NCBI RefSeq assembly: GCF_020921035.1
Contig: NC_063157.1
Coordinates: forward strand, 21,717,015 to 21,781,014
Direction: 5' to 3'
DNA: 64,000 nt
From: Rhodamnia argentea
Taxonomy: Eukaryota > Streptophyta > Magnoliopsida > Myrtales > Myrtaceae
Shown: positions 12,338 through 25,617 of the stretch, piece by piece
Layout of the letters: every line of letters begins with the position of its first letter
How positions within the stretch are numbered: position 1 is the first letter of the stretch
Position numbers and translations under genes: made by a program
Notes under the pieces: model-generated
Seen by the model: the letters and a program-made list of their open reading frames with translations, nothing else
Told to the model about the DNA's origin: nothing
The model's database searches: none

Positions 12338-13972
12338 ATGAGAAGCAGTGAGAGTACTCAGCTCACCCTCTCAAGCCCGTGTAACAAGAACGAGAAACAA
12401 GAAGATGAAGATTCTTATGCAGAAGAAGAAGAAGAAGAAGAGGTGGAGATGTTCAGAAATGGCCGGAGAAGCTCGAGCAACAGCACGGTCGACGAGAGCG
12501 AGAAGAACGATAATGGCAAGGTCAAAGCTTGTGGATCTGTGCGCAGATACGTGCGCTCGAAGATGCCTCGGCTTCGATGGACACCTGATCTCCATCTTTG
12601 CTTTGTCCATGCTGTTGAAAGACTTGGAGGACATGAGAGTGAGCACTTCCGTAATCTGAGTTTCTCGTTCCGGTCTATTTTCTTGGTTATGAAAGAAGAA
12701 TTATAATTACTATTTGATTGGTTCAGGAGCGACTCCCAAGTTGGTTCTTCAGTTGATGAACGTCAGGGGCCTTAGCATAGCCCATGTCAAGAGCCACCTT
12801 CAGGTAATTAATTTCAGCTGGATCTTTTAATTTGTCTTCTTTTTCATGGCAAAGTACTGGATCAACTACCATCAATTTTTCTGTAATTAAGGTCGTAAAT
12901 TTGAATTTGTTTTTTTTGCTTCAGATGTATAGGAGCAAGAAGATAGACGACCCCAATCAAGGTGATTTTTCAATTTTCGTGATCTCTCTAACAAAACATT
13001 ACGGTTTGCCATTGTTTATGGTTTGAAGAGATAAATCTACCAAAACCTCTTTTTGGTCCCTTTTCGTTCTGACAGCTATAAAGGACCATGGTCTTTTCGG
13101 TGATGGTGGTGATCATCGTGTTTACAATCTCAGCCAACTTCCCCTCCTACAAACATTCAACCAAAGACCACCTTCTCTGAGGTACTAGTTAATTTTACAA
13201 GTAATACATACTCCCTTCAATAAGTAATTTCTTTCATGAACAAGAATTTCTTGAGCAAATTTGTATTATGATCAAAACCTCCTTCTCTTAACTGCGAAGG
13301 TACATGGATGCTTCTTGGAGAGGCTTGTACAACCCCAATCACCTCCAAGGTTCACCAATGTTCGAAAGATTCAAGATTGGACATATTGTAGCTTCTGCAG
13401 CAGAAAATATAAATTGTGGGATCAACAAAAGATTAGGAGGGCCTAATCGCGATTATGTCCATGTGGGTCATTCATCTTTTGATGGAGAAGCTGCTAGGAA
13501 CACTATCGCTACTGCTTGTGATCATTATCAAGAAGGTCACTCCAAATTATCATCAATTCACGACTCTTGGCCAAAAATAAGTCAAGCCCGAGTTGCAGCA
13601 CCAAGCTCAACGACGAGGGAACCCGATCTCCTAAGGACAATCAAAGACATCAGGGGACGCGAACAAGTGATCAGAACAGACGATGCGTGCGGGTCATCAT
13701 CAGTTCCAGAAGAGAGATCAAGAAGCGTCCCGAAAAGGAAGGGTTTGGACCTAAATGGAGCCATAGACTTGGACTTATCTCTGAGAGTGGTGAGACCCAA
13801 GAAGGAATATTTGGAAAATGGCAACAATGAGGTGGATAGCGATCTGTCTCTTTCTCTGTCTCCTTCTTCGTGTTCATTGCTCTCGAAGCTCAGCAGATTG
13901 AAGGAGGATAATGGTGACAGTGGTGGGGATTCGAAGAAGCAGAGCGCGAGTACCCTAGATCTGACTTTGTGA
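12338..13972 (+). CDS. GARP (G2-like) MYB-type transcription repressor
   Basis: The five-exon model is join(12338..12638, 12727..12803, 12925..12961, 13076..13181, 13300..13972), 397 residues, with GT-AG junctions throughout. An acidic run (EEEEEEE, about residues 29-36) precedes a single MYB-like GARP DNA-binding domain at about 77-132. That domain contains PRLRWTPDLHLCFVHAVERL, then ATPKLVLQLM and the family signature GLSIAHVKSHLQMYRSKK. The last exon encodes a low-complexity tail with three EAR-type LxLxL motifs: LDLSL (331-335), DLSLSL (355-360) and the C-terminal LDLTL. EAR motifs recruit TOPLESS co-repressors in this family, so a nuclear repressor role is likely. The closest group I recall is the Arabidopsis At2g38300/At2g40260/At1g14600 set. 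Splice positions are inferred from codon phase and conserved protein sequence. Confidence 0.9.
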
Positions 13973-16900
13973 ATGAGACAAATTTCTGAGTGAGATCTTG
14001 AGGTACTTTTTCTCTAGTGTTCTTTATCAGAACTGAAACATTCATAAATAGGAAATTGTTTTCGTGTCCGAACATCACTCAAGGTAATTACCCTTTTCAT
14101 GTCATCTTGTCTTGTCTGTAATTCTCGTTTGGCTAAGTTTCATCTTGCTCTTAATCGTCGCGCAGAGATTAAACAATATAGAAGCATTTCTGAAATAAAA
14201 CTATCATGAAAACCTTGTGTGTTTCGAGGTGTCTTTGAAAGGAGAACTGGCCAAGAAAGAACGAATAAAAATTTCATTACACTGAACTGAACCGAAGTAG
14301 GTTGAACTAAGATCAGATCTTGCCTGCATTTGCTTCTTGAACTGCGCAGAGACAGAAGGGTTTTCTTTTTATTGTTAGTTTCTGCAATTCGTCAGTATAA
14401 GACGACAGCATCTCACTTTTCCTGGAACCTAATTTTGTTTTTGTTTTTGTTTTTCGCTCTCCTTCTTTGCCATTGAGGAAACAGAAGCAGCAGCCAAAAG
14501 AAAAAAGGAAGTACGAGGTTTTTTTGTCATCATGTCATGGCGTTTGATCAGCATACATACCCTCACGCTAGCGACATCTATGTGCTGTCTTTTAGCCCAA
14601 AAAAGAGCCCTACTTACTATTTAGGCTTCGTTTGTTTCGCTTAAAATAAAAGATTAGAAATACATTTTTTTTTCAAAAATGACTATCTCCATAGAAATTA
14701 ATAAGTAGTCAATGAAATTTTCACTATGGGCAATAATTTATGTCATTCGTTTTTTTGTAAGCGATATAGATAATCATTTTTAGGATGTCAAAATATTTAT
14801 CCTTTGACAAGCATGAATGTTCGAATATTGAATAATTCTATACCCACACGTGTCAGGATACTATCAAACTTGTTACTTATTCACGACATAATCCATGTAT
14901 GATACAATAACTCATTTCTAATCGCTTGCAATATGGCGAACTTTAAGGAATGACCGAATATTTATAAGAACAAAGACAGACTTTATTTGACCATTGATTG
15001 TTAGAGATTGCTAGAAGCTTTCTTTTATTTGTATAATCTACTGCTGTCAGTTTAGACAAAATTAAGCACTAGTGGAAACTACATTAGTAGGGATATGATA
15101 TTTATGTAGAACCTTTGGCTTAATCTATATCTTAGGACCATACAAGTATTACTTTTGGAGTGACGCTACGTATATTTAAATGAATTGAGTAACTTCGTAC
15201 GCAAAATAACATGACATGATGTAACAAGGCTTTCGAATAAGTAGACCATATTCAACATCTAATAAATACCCGTGAGTGAGGACAAAGCTATCACATTTTC
15301 ACAGCGGGGCATTAACAACATAAGGATTAATATTAATTTTAGCTTTCTTATTAGTATTGTACTTTTATTTATTGCTTGGACTACAAATAATGTTAGGATA
15401 ATCGTCTTCTGTTTTTTTTTATTTTTACCGAGGATGACTTCAACCTAGATAAATCACAAAGATATTTTGCAAATAATAGAGTACTCTTTTGATTGTTATT
15501 TCGTATAACAAGTCAGGTAGTGTCCGGGACAGCTTTCACGTATCTTGACTAGCCCACTTTGACGGGCAATCTTTCACAGTAAAAGGTTGCCTTTCATTTC
15601 ACAATGCATGTTTAATATGCATCAAAATAGCACTTCACCGATTGCATTTGTTGGTGATTCAATTCGTTTCTGAACTCAGTTTTTCCTCAGTTTCTAGTTT
15701 CTTCATTTGCTTCTCTTTTCCTTTTGATTTTCCGAGGAGAAAGTGTTAGGCCAATCTCCAAATGGAAGAGAACATTTTAGGCAGATCTTCCGTCAAACCG
15801 AATGCATCTTCATTGAGTTTTGCCTTCTTTCTGTCGTTTCCTCGCAATTTAATCAGAAGAGAAAATGTTCTCCCAAATATCCGAGTTCATTATCTACGCA
15901 AATCTCCTTCACGGCGATCCCCATGTTGTCGCAGTCGATTCAGGAGCCGGGGAATTTGTAGTTCAAGGAACAGATGTTGTCTAATCGAGATCCCACCAAC
16001 TACGTACAATATGTGTTCCGGATCAGGGCTACCCCTATGATGAACTTGACTCGTATGTGACGCTTGTAGGATATTCTACGAGCCTCTTGGTTGTTGAGCT
16101 TCTGCGCTCGTACTTTTGGATTATCAAAAGAAAATGAATGAAATCCTCTTCGTATATACACGAGGCCGAGTCATTAATCTTCGTGAATGGGACAATATCA
16201 CCTCATTTCACACAAACCTAAAGGTGATACTTGTGATGTTCATGTTGACAACGATTCACCAAAAATACTATTCTCCTAGTGCTTAAGCAAAGAAAAAAAC
16301 AATCGTTGCCTACATGATCACCGTTGTTCTCGTACGATGTCGGTGAGAGACGGATCTTATACCCGGCCCGCTCGATACCTTCGTTGGGCGTTTCGACATC
16401 TAGGCCGTCGATACATTCGTGGTAAGTATGGCCCAATTGTTTGGATTGGATTGGGCACAGATTGTAAATTCCACATCACATGACCCGAGTGGCCAAATTA
16501 GGCCTGGCCCATGTTCCTGCAAAAAACAAGCTAAAGCTTCTATTCATGGGCCCAATTCATCCTCTTGTACCGCGGGTTTGATCAGTTCTTCGAGTTAGAT
16601 TCTGATCATACAAATTGGAAAGAGAGAGGGAGAGAGAAATTCACATCATGTGATGTTGCATAATATCAACACTCACGCACTTCCTTACCGTAGAATTGAA
16701 ATCCACGGTGGAATATCTTTCGCGTTATTTGTCCTCACTTGTTATTGTCCTCTTTTCCCGTTTTCCGTCACGAATCCGCACGAACGATGCTTTCGCTTCG
16801 AGCTTTGATTCGGAAAGAATTGGAGCTCTCGGTTCATTATCCAAATGATTGACGCTTTCGAATTTTTAATCTATTCAATGTGATCCATGAGCTTTTGGTA

Positions 16901-17530
16901 CATATTTAATTAAGATAATATCGAACATTTTCATATAGTTCATAAGCTAACATATATGAAAAGTTTATGAACTATTTATGCTGTGTTCCCTAAATTGAAA
17001 TGACCAAAAAAAAAAAAAAAAACATATGGACGTCTTTTCATCCTCTAATTCCAAATGTTGTAATATTGTTATTTTCTTGCTCACCAAAAAAGAACGTTCG
17101 TGCAAAAGAAAAAAAAAAAGTACCATTTACGAAGATCATCGACCTTGATGTGTTGTCTTGTCAAGCTAAAAGATCAACATTCAAAACTTATTGTAGCATC
17201 AACATATCTCCATCTATTTTTGCAATGTAATTGAATTCATGTTTCCCTTTTTATTTTTTAAAGAATACACTTGGCTCTCCATCGTCTCACTTCTACAATT
17301 ACTTACATTTCAAAAAGGGAAATGCACGTTTTAAAGATCTTCGGAAGTTGGGAGTTTTTCAATACCCGTGATATATAAGATTCCTTGCGAATCTTCCGGT
17401 AAGTTCCGACATGAGTGATCTGTCTTTAAGAGTCTAATCTATACGTATAATGTTTCTTGAGCCGTGCTCGTGCGCACTACACGGACCAAGGATTATAAGA
17501 AGTCGAATCTTGTCATTTTCCCGCTCAATT
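13973..17530. other. Intergenic DNA between the GARP gene and UGP3
   Basis: The first 250 bp are probably the GARP 3' UTR, with an AATAAA signal near 14194. A transposon-end-like motif (GGCTTCGTTTGTTTCG) starts near 14625, but no partner end was found. A short frame from 15864 (MFSQISEFIIYANLLHGDP...) and a minus-strand frame at 16218-16436 with a zinc-knuckle-like GHTYHEC are unassigned. No gene is supported. Confidence 0.45.
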
Positions 17531-17537
17531 GGAAATA

Positions 17538-17632
17538 TAAGGATTTTAATAGTTTCATTAAAATAATATATAAATATAAAATCTTTTTGTAAGGATTTTT
17601 AATAATTTCAGCAAAATAATATATAAATAAAT
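17538..17632 (+). promoter_or_regulatory. Tandemly duplicated TATA region of UGP3
   Basis: Two diverged copies of a unit of about 45 bp (17538-17580 and 17591-17632) each contain AATAATATATAAAT. They lie about 185-235 bp upstream of the preferred UGP3 start codon, and the second is about 45 bp upstream of the alternative in-frame ATG. Either could place the transcription start. The TATA role is inferred from sequence and position only. Confidence 0.5.
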
Positions 17633-17779
17633 TTTTTTTTTTTTTTGGTTTGGTCGGACAGGAAATGACAGTTAGCGGCAATCCCATCCTTGGTATATCC
17701 TCCTCGCATCTCCCCTTTGTGCCTTGTCCCTCGCTCTTCTTCTTCCTCAATAGCATCGTCACCCCAAACCTCCACTACC

Positions 17780-17814
<35 letters not shown>

Positions 17815-17816
<2 letters not shown>

Positions 17817-17844
17817 GTCCCGCTCTGCTCCTCCGTCGCTCAGC

Positions 17845-17875
<31 letters not shown>

Positions 17876-20800
17876 ATGTCCTCTTCTCATTCACCCCCAA
17901 GGCCTCCTCCCTCGCTCGCCCTCTCTCCAGACCCCACTCTCTCCTCCTCCGGAGGCCGCCTCTCTCCTTCTCCCTCTCCCTCCTGACTCCGCCCCCGCCA
18001 TGCTGCCGCCTCACCCGCGTCTCCACCGCGCCCGTCGAGTACGTGCCCCCCGCTCCGGAGTTCGACTTCCACTCTGAAATCGAGCGCCTCACCGCTCTCC
18101 GGTCTCGCCTCGCCGGTGCGAGTTCCATCGGGCAGAAGCTCAGCGTGATAAGCTCCGATTCTAGGGTCAGGGAGTTGTTCGGTTCTCGGTCCAGCGGTGC
18201 TTTAGCTGGGGCTTTAGGCGCCGTCGATTTGGACGAGAATGAGCTGTTTCTGATCAAGTGCTTGGTTGCCGCCGGGCAGGAGCACGTGCTTGGCGCGGGG
18301 GTTGGGGTTCGGGAGGGCGAATTTCGCGAGTCTGCCAAGAGTTCGCTGAAGAGCGCGCTCTATGCTTTGGTGGAGATGATAGAGGGGCTGGATGTGAATG
18401 GCGGAGAGAGGAAGATGGGCGTGCGCTCTGAGGACGAGGACATTGGTGACTTGAAGAGGCTGTTGAGGACTCTAGGGGAGATCGAGCAGTTCTATGATTG
18501 CATTGGAGGTATTATTGGGTGAGTTCTTCTTCTGTGACCTAATTCTGTTCAATTGTCCGATTAGGAAATAGGATTCTCAGAAGATATGGTTGACTTTGGT
18601 TTGACTTGATTGTCTTTTTAAAATTAATTCCAGGGAGTGGCTTTTACTGAAAGCCTCGGGGAATGAACTTTAGGCACTAATTGTGATGGTCGGTTAGGGG
18701 ATACGTTCTCGTAGTTGATACGTAAATGTTTGACAGATTATGTAATAAGTAAAATAAGAGTTCTTCTAATGCCTTTTGCATTCAGTGATATTGAAGTTGT
18801 CAGTTGACTGCTGGCGATGGAAACTCTCCCATTTTATTTGAACTGCCTTAATTTCTGAGATGTGATTTTTAGGATTCAACCGATGAATGACTACTGTGGT
18901 ATGGGCAGTGAAATTGTAATTTTGCACAAACTTTTACCTGCCATAACTTGACAACTTCGGAGAGTATCTCAAGTTGAAATCTTTGATTGGATTCATGTAT
19001 AGCGAGGATACCTGCTATGGAATTTTGGCATGCAGCCTTCAAGAATCTGGTGAAGATTCTTAGGGGTTGTTCTCATGCTTTTTTGTCGCTCTTTCTTTTA
19101 CTTATTAATTGACATAACCTCTGTAGTTATCAGATAATGGTGCTTGAGCTCCTTACGGAATCAGTATCAGAAAGGCAGTCGACCAGCTGGTTGCAGAATT
19201 CAAAGGGATCAACGGAATCTCAGATCTTGGAAATTCACTCTCCCGCTGGACTTGACCTTTCTCAGAATACAGAGTACGCATCTCAAGCAGCTCTCTGGGG
19301 CATCGAGGTTTGTCTTCTGAGAATAATAGAGTTCTCTTGGCAGCATATATATGCGGTGGATGATCTTGAACTTAAGGTCTTATCCCTTTAGGGTTTGCCC
19401 AACCTAGGTGAAATTTATCCTCTTGGAGGCTCAGCCGACAGACTTGGTTTGGTGGATCCTGACACTGGTGAATGTCTTCCTGCTGCCATGCTTCCTTACT
19501 GTGGACGCACCCTTTTGGAAGGCCTCGTGAGAGATCTACAGGTGCATGGCCTGCTTGTGACGCGATGTTTCTTTTATTGCTTTTTCTTTGCCCTTTTTCT
19601 TTGGCATGCTCGGCAAGAATGTTAATGAGCAGAAAAATCTTTAAGAGAATGGTAACCTTGTCCTATGCACCAATAACGTGCTTGTTGGTTCTCTCATAAC
19701 TGCTAGGCTCGGGAGTACCTGTACTTCAAGTTGTATGGAAAGCAATGTATCACTCCTATTGCGATTATGACAAGCGCAGCCAAAAACAACCATGAGCGCA
19801 TTACATCCCTCTGCAAGAAACTCGAGTGGTTTGGAAGAGGTCAATCCAGCTTTCGATTTTTTGAACAGGTATTAGTTGGCAGTTTCTTTTACCTTTCTTG
19901 CTATTTAGTGGAAAAGCTCAAGTTAGTGTCAGCATTTGGTGCTTACCTGAAATGTGCCATGTGTTTGGCAGCCTCTTGTACCAGCTGTAAGTGCAGAACA
20001 TGGACAGTGGATCACCACAAAATCATTCATGCCTGTATGCAAACCTGGTGGTCATGGTGTTATATGGAAACTGGCTTATGACAGAGGCGTCTTTGAATGG
20101 TTCTACAAACATGGAAGGAAAGGCGCCACTATTAGACAAGTCAGGTTACCTCTTATTAGTCTGTTCTGGTTCATGTGCGTTTCTTTTATTGGTCGTGAGC
20201 CAGAACATCATCTATAGTTATTTTTCTGCAGTAATGTCGTTGCTGCCACAGATTTGACACTCTTGGCATTGTCAGGGATTGGGTTACGTCATGAGAAGGT
20301 ACGCATACATATCGAGTACCATTCTTTCTTAGGACTTCTAAAGAAACTTCTGAGTGACTTCCACATTTTGTGGCAATAATTTTCTTGTGTGTGTCATGGA
20401 ATTCATTTATATTCCTTTGAGAAGTCAAGCTATCCTATTGGGAATTAGAAACATGCTTTCTCCCGGAGAGTTAGTAGTCCTGCTACACAGTTTGCTGGTA
20501 TCACTGCTGAAGACTGCAAAGACAGTGAATCTCATGCTCTTCATTGAATCAATGGTCTCATGCCAATTGTGCCAACAGTGGAGTTCCGAGCAACCTAATC
20601 ATCTTTCAACTAGTCACTCATCTCAATAAGCTAAATTAATTTTAGGAGATTCCTGGTTAGGGATTGGAATAAGACTGTGAGCGGTACTTTTTGTAGCTTA
20701 TTGGTTTATGGTCACATTAAGCTGAAAATTACTCGATATTAAATAAGAGGAGCAGAACATAGGGGAAGCTGGCGGTAGTCATGAGCTCAAAACCTTGATG

Positions 20801-23800
20801 AAAAAGATTTGCAAAATAGGTTGCTTTCTTTTCCGTTAAATGGTTAACTGTGAATTGCGCAGAGCCAAGAGACTCAAGATATGTAGTAATTGTGTGGAAT
20901 GATAGTTCTTCCTCTCTCTGGATGTCGATCTTTTGAGCTTCTTCTATTGATCCCAGAATATGAAAAGTTTGAATTCTCTTTTTTTTTTTTTTTTTGGGCT
21001 GAATGGTGAGATCTATATAATATGGAGGATGAAGGAAGGAACCTGGCTCGATTTATAATGACGCTTGGGAACAGCGATCATTTATGAGCTATCTGTGCAC
21101 AGCTTAATGACTTTTTGCTTGGTATGAACACATGTAAAGGCGGATGAATGCATTCCATGACATTAATTCTAACGCCTCGCAGAAATCGACATGATAACTA
21201 TATTTAGCATGCATCTGATATATTTTTCCATGGTGATAAGTGGAGTTGTCCACTAATTGGAGAAACTGCTCGTTCTCTTCTCTGATTTCTTGTGAAGCAG
21301 AAATTAGGGTTTGCTTCATGTAAGCGCAACGCGGGCGCTACAGAAGGAATCGATGTTCTCATTGAGAGAAAGAATCATGATGGGAAGTGGGCATATGGTT
21401 TATCATGCATTGAGTATACTGAGTTTGACAAGTTTGGGATAGCTACTGGATCTTCTAATAGGTAAATTTGATATGGGGCTCCAATTGTTCAATCTATCCA
21501 TTTTCCGATAGGAAGTACTTCTACTATCAATAATCAATTCACTTTTCTTCTCTGTTCTAGTTTGCAGGCAGAATTCCCTGCCAATACAAACATCTTATAT
21601 GTGGATTTACGATCTGCTGAGCTGGTTGCATCATCTAAAGACAAGAAGAGTTTGCCAGGCATGGTGCTTAATATAAAAAAGCCAATTGAATACGTGGACG
21701 ACTTTGGAAACAGGCATAGGCATGTATTCCCATCTACAATTGCATTCTATCTTCCTTAATTTTACTAGTTGTAATCGTTGGTTCCTTTTATGAGGCAATG
21801 TTGCTTGAATGGTATTGTGGGGAATAGGCTTGTAATTTTTAGAGAAATTTAGCTAGCTAGTAATTATATAAGCAGTCAATTCTGTACAGATTACATGCTA
21901 CACTCAACTTGCTTGCTCTTGCAATGTGGTTGGACATTTGCTTAATAACGGCTTAGATAAACAATCCGAGGTTGCGTTGCTTTTTGATGCCAGTATTATG
22001 GTGTGAACAAAACTTATGGTGCTCTTACTACGTATTTGGAAATTAATTTAGTCTTCTAATGCCCTCGATGTTGTATCTCTTTTAGAATTCTGATTGTAAT
22101 AATATGAACACCCTCCATTCTTCCTCTCTCTTGCTCTCTCTCTGGACGATTGAAATAATCACACTAACTGGCAATTCTTTATATATGACAGTGTTAGTGG
22201 TGGAAGGCTGGAATGCACCATGCAGAATATTGCAGATGGCTTCCTTAATACCTATTCATCTCGTTGTTATAAGGGTGTGGAAGGTAGGCCCCTCTAACAT
22301 TGTTCATAAATGGCTATTGAAGTGACTTGATATATCCTTCTATTCCATCCATGACATCTATTTGGATTGATTACTAGATGAGCTGGACACTTTTTTAGTC
22401 TACAATGAAAGGAGAAGGGTCACCTCCTCTGCCAAGAAGAAACGGAAACCTTCAGACAAGTCTTTACATCAGGTGCTTAATGTTTTAAAAACATGCTTCT
22501 TTTCTTATTCTGAACTCTCCTTGAGTTGCCCACGACCAAAGATTAATAAACATCCAATGCCAGCTCTCACATAATATAGATAGTGAGCTTTCTGGCGTTT
22601 TTTTTTTTTTCCATACTTTTCTTTTGATGGACCTAGTGGACACTCTTCACGCACGTGACCCATTATGTACTCTTGTGCAGACCCCAGATGGTTCACTGTT
22701 GGATATAATGCGAAATGCTTATGACATTCTTTCCCAATGTAACATTAATCTTCCTGAGGTATGGCACATGGTCTTGCTGGAGATTGGTCATGTCAGTTGA
22801 TGCCATAAAAATCGTTTCGTGCATTATTTGTCCAGTTGTATTTTCCTTGTTCCTCAGTTGCTTGTTTATAATTTCTTCCTTTTGTTAAAACAAAACACAT
22901 CACTATTCGGTAGTGACACAAAATACATTATTCTTTGGTGCATGTTTGATAAATCCTACTTTCTTTTCTTTGCTGCAGATAGAAGGTAATGAGAAGTACA
23001 TCGATTCTGGGCCACCATTTCTTATTCTTCTTCACCCAGCACTTGGCCCACTTTGGGAGGTCTCACGGCAAAAGGTAAACATTCAATCTTATGGTCTGTC
23101 ATGAGAATTATTTATTTGGCATGTCAAGTTAGACTTTGTCTAGCTTATTCTAATTGCATAATATGACAATCCCAGGAGTTTTTCAAACTGCTTTGGTTTA
23201 GTTTTTTCCTAAATGAATGAATTAGGGGATCTGGATTTTATGCCTTGTGATGTTGAAAATAATCTGACTTCCTTTGGCTTATTTCTCACAGTTTTGTGGA
23301 GGTTCCATAAGCAAAGGATCTGAGTTAATAGTCGAGGTTGCAGAGTTTTTATGGAGAGATGTTCAGGTGCATATTGATACTTACTGGACTCGATGTATGT
23401 AGTGCCTTATTTTCTGAGCTAATTGGGTACCTGTATTCCAGCTCGAGGGAAGCCTGATTATTGAGGCTGATAATGTCATGGGCTCAACTAGAATGGGTAA
23501 AAATGGTGATCTGATACTACAATATGGCTACAGGTGATATATTTTTCTCTCTTCTGGTTCCCTTGCTTCTTTTAGAGTTGTGGAAATATTGTTTTGAGTC
23601 TTTTTTTAATTTTGTAGGTGTGGTAGATGTAAGTTACAGAATGTCAAGATTTTAAATGAAGGAATCGACTGGAAATTCTCGGGCAATGTATTCTGGAAAC
23701 GTGATGTGCAGCGGTCAGAGTCCCTGAAGGTGATACTGCATGGGAATGCGGAATTTGAGGCAACAGATGTCTCTTTTCAGGTTTGCACCAGTTGAACATA

Positions 23801-25020
23801 AATTACAGGATTAGGTTAATATTGACACATCTAGGCACAGCTACAAGTTTATTCAACCTCAATAAGAGCCACACTGCCACACATTATTTCTCTGTAGGAT
23901 GAGAAAATAGTGGGCCAATTCTATTTGTTATGGCAGGAAAGTGTTATGATGCGGGGCTCCAACTTCAGAAGCACATGATTGTCAACAATTAATTTAGGAA
24001 AATTTTGCGAGTCATGCATTTTTTATGTTGTAATTATGCATTGACTTGATTACTGATAGTTCTGTTCCCGCGGCAGGGAAATCATGTTTTTGAAGTTCCT
24101 GATGGCCATAAGATGAAGATTACTCCTGGAATCTCAGGTTTGTAGTGTAAATAGTTTCCCTTACATGATGTGCTGTCTATTTTGGGTTTTGTTAAAAAAG
24201 TCTGCTCTCAGAATCAAGGGGAATACAACAATCCTTTAGTGACGTGTGTGGATCAGCATACATCATCACTTTTACCATCTTGATCCTGTTAGAAGCAATG
24301 CAAAATTTTTGTAGCTTATCATCGTCTTCTCTCGTAAGCCCTCGCCAATTGCCCCACCGACACCCAAAATCCTCACTGTTGGTTTGTTTCTTGCTTTCTT
24401 TTGGCAATTTTCTGAGGGTTAAGTACAGTTTAGTCTGCTAAGTTTCAACCTTTGTGCAATTTAGTTGTCAGACTTTTTTTGTATTCAATCAAGTCCTCTA
24501 ACTTTCTTGTTTTGTGCAATTTAGTCGTCTGAGTTTTATTTTGAACAGATAGGTCCTCTAACTTTCTTGATTTGTGCAATCAAATTGTTCAGTCAGTGGC
24601 TTCTGGTAAACTGTTGAGGTGGCATTGTCATTGTGGGTGTCACCAAATTTGTGAAAAACAAGAAACCCTAATTTGATTGTGTTAGTTACAAGAAGCAAAT
24701 GAAGAACCATATTGCACAAATCGTTGGAGGACTTGAATGAACAAAATGAAATTAGAGGGCCCAATCGCACAAATCGAGAACGATAGAGGACTTGATTGCA
24801 TATGGACCAAATTGTACGTCCACTGAAATTTAGACGGCTAAATTTGTACTTAGCCCATTTTCTGGCTATGCATAAGATGTTCACCTTTTCTTCTATCTAC
24901 ATCTCAGGTTTTTCAGTTCAATTAGTAACACTCGCACCGAGCATGGTTGATAGTGGAAGCTGGTACTGGAGATACAAGATAAACGGGAAACACATTGGAT
25001 TGGAATTGGTAGAATTGTGA
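17815..25020 (+). CDS. UGP3: UTP--glucose-1-phosphate uridylyltransferase 3, chloroplastic
   Basis: My 17-exon model is join(17815..18518, 19127..19307, 19392..19541, 19707..19868, 19972..20144, 20232..20298, 21301..21461, 21561..21719, 22192..22283, 22378..22472, 22681..22758, 22979..23074, 23292..23366, 23442..23533, 23618..23780, 24077..24137, 24908..25020). It gives 873 residues, near the roughly 880 of Arabidopsis UGP3, and stays open throughout. A Ser-rich plastid transit peptide is followed by the nucleotidyltransferase core, with [20 protein letters not shown] as the nucleotide-binding loop, and the long C-terminal extension typical of UGP3. The enzyme makes UDP-glucose in the chloroplast for sulfolipid (SQDG) synthesis via SQD1. 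Sixteen of the 17 exons fit canonical sites. The exon 8 donor is AG|GC (see findings). An in-frame ATG at 17665 would add 50 residues through a (CT)n-encoded SL repeat, so I prefer the ATG directly after that tract. Confidence 0.93.
17849..17875 (+). repeat. Poly-serine (AGC)n trinucleotide repeat in the UGP3 transit peptide
   Basis: Nine consecutive AGC codons encode the poly-Ser run near residues 12-20 of UGP3. With the (CT)n tract at 17784-17814 immediately before the ATG, it makes the transit-peptide region prone to length change. Confidence 0.85.
24416..24855. mobile_element. Foldback MITE in the last intron of UGP3
   Basis: Inside the 770-bp last intron, the left end GGGTTAAGTACAGTTTAGTC is matched by the reverse complement of the right end (GGGCTAAGTACAAATTTAGC). 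Both arms carry repeated 'ctaactttcttgttttgtgcaatttagt' units, and the right arm has their complements ('aaatcgagaa', 'gaggacttga'). It is the likely reason this intron is long. No coding content. Confidence 0.7.
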
Positions 25021-25199
25021 GCACAGATTTGGTTCTCGGACTTTCCCTGATGTGAATCATGGTTCACTGCTGGTCTTCGAGCTTAGCTTGTCCCTGCATC
25101 GGCTCACCTCCTATTGGTTAAACAGAAGTTGAACCTTCTCAAAGATGGATTATTTTTTTCCCACCCACTCATTCATTTAGTTTAAATCCTTGTAACCCC

Positions 25200-25201
<2 letters not shown>

Positions 25202-25238
<37 letters not shown>
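25202..25238. repeat. (GA)n microsatellite after UGP3
   Basis: An uninterrupted (AG/GA) tract of about 37 bp lies about 180 bp beyond the UGP3 stop, probably within its 3' UTR or just outside it. Confidence 0.9.
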
Positions 25239-25239
<1 letters not shown>

Positions 25240-25617
25240 TGTAATTTCTTAAGGGCCTACCTTTTCGTGGCTGCTCATGTAATAGGAGTTTGTAACGATG
25301 GACCAGTTTCACCTATCGAATCTTCAATGCTGTAACTTATCTTGTTGATAACAGCAATGACAATTGTCGATGAGTCTTTTCTGAGTGCAATAGTTGTGCT
25401 TTCATATTTTAGATGCATTTTGTGTATGATAAGAGACAGCGATGTACCAAAATTCTTCTGCAGATTGACATTGAAATGCCTTTTGCTTTCAAAGAATGTC
25501 TCCGAGACCTGAGATTTATCCACTCTCTGAGTATTTGATTACACTGGACAAATGAAAATTAACTTCTCTTTAATGTGTTATTCACACATTTACACCCACT
25601 TACTCAACTGCTCTGAC

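Noticed and set aside
16218..16436. Minus-strand GHTYHEC string resembling a retroelement zinc knuckle
   Set aside because: Read upstream in frame, the second Cys and the CX2CX4HX4C spacing do not fit, and no other LINE or gag sequence adjoins it.
17775..18338. 187-codon minus-strand frame opposite UGP3 exon 1
   Set aside because: It is a composition-driven shadow of the GC-rich, Ser-rich UGP3 exon, and the plus strand has the conserved protein.
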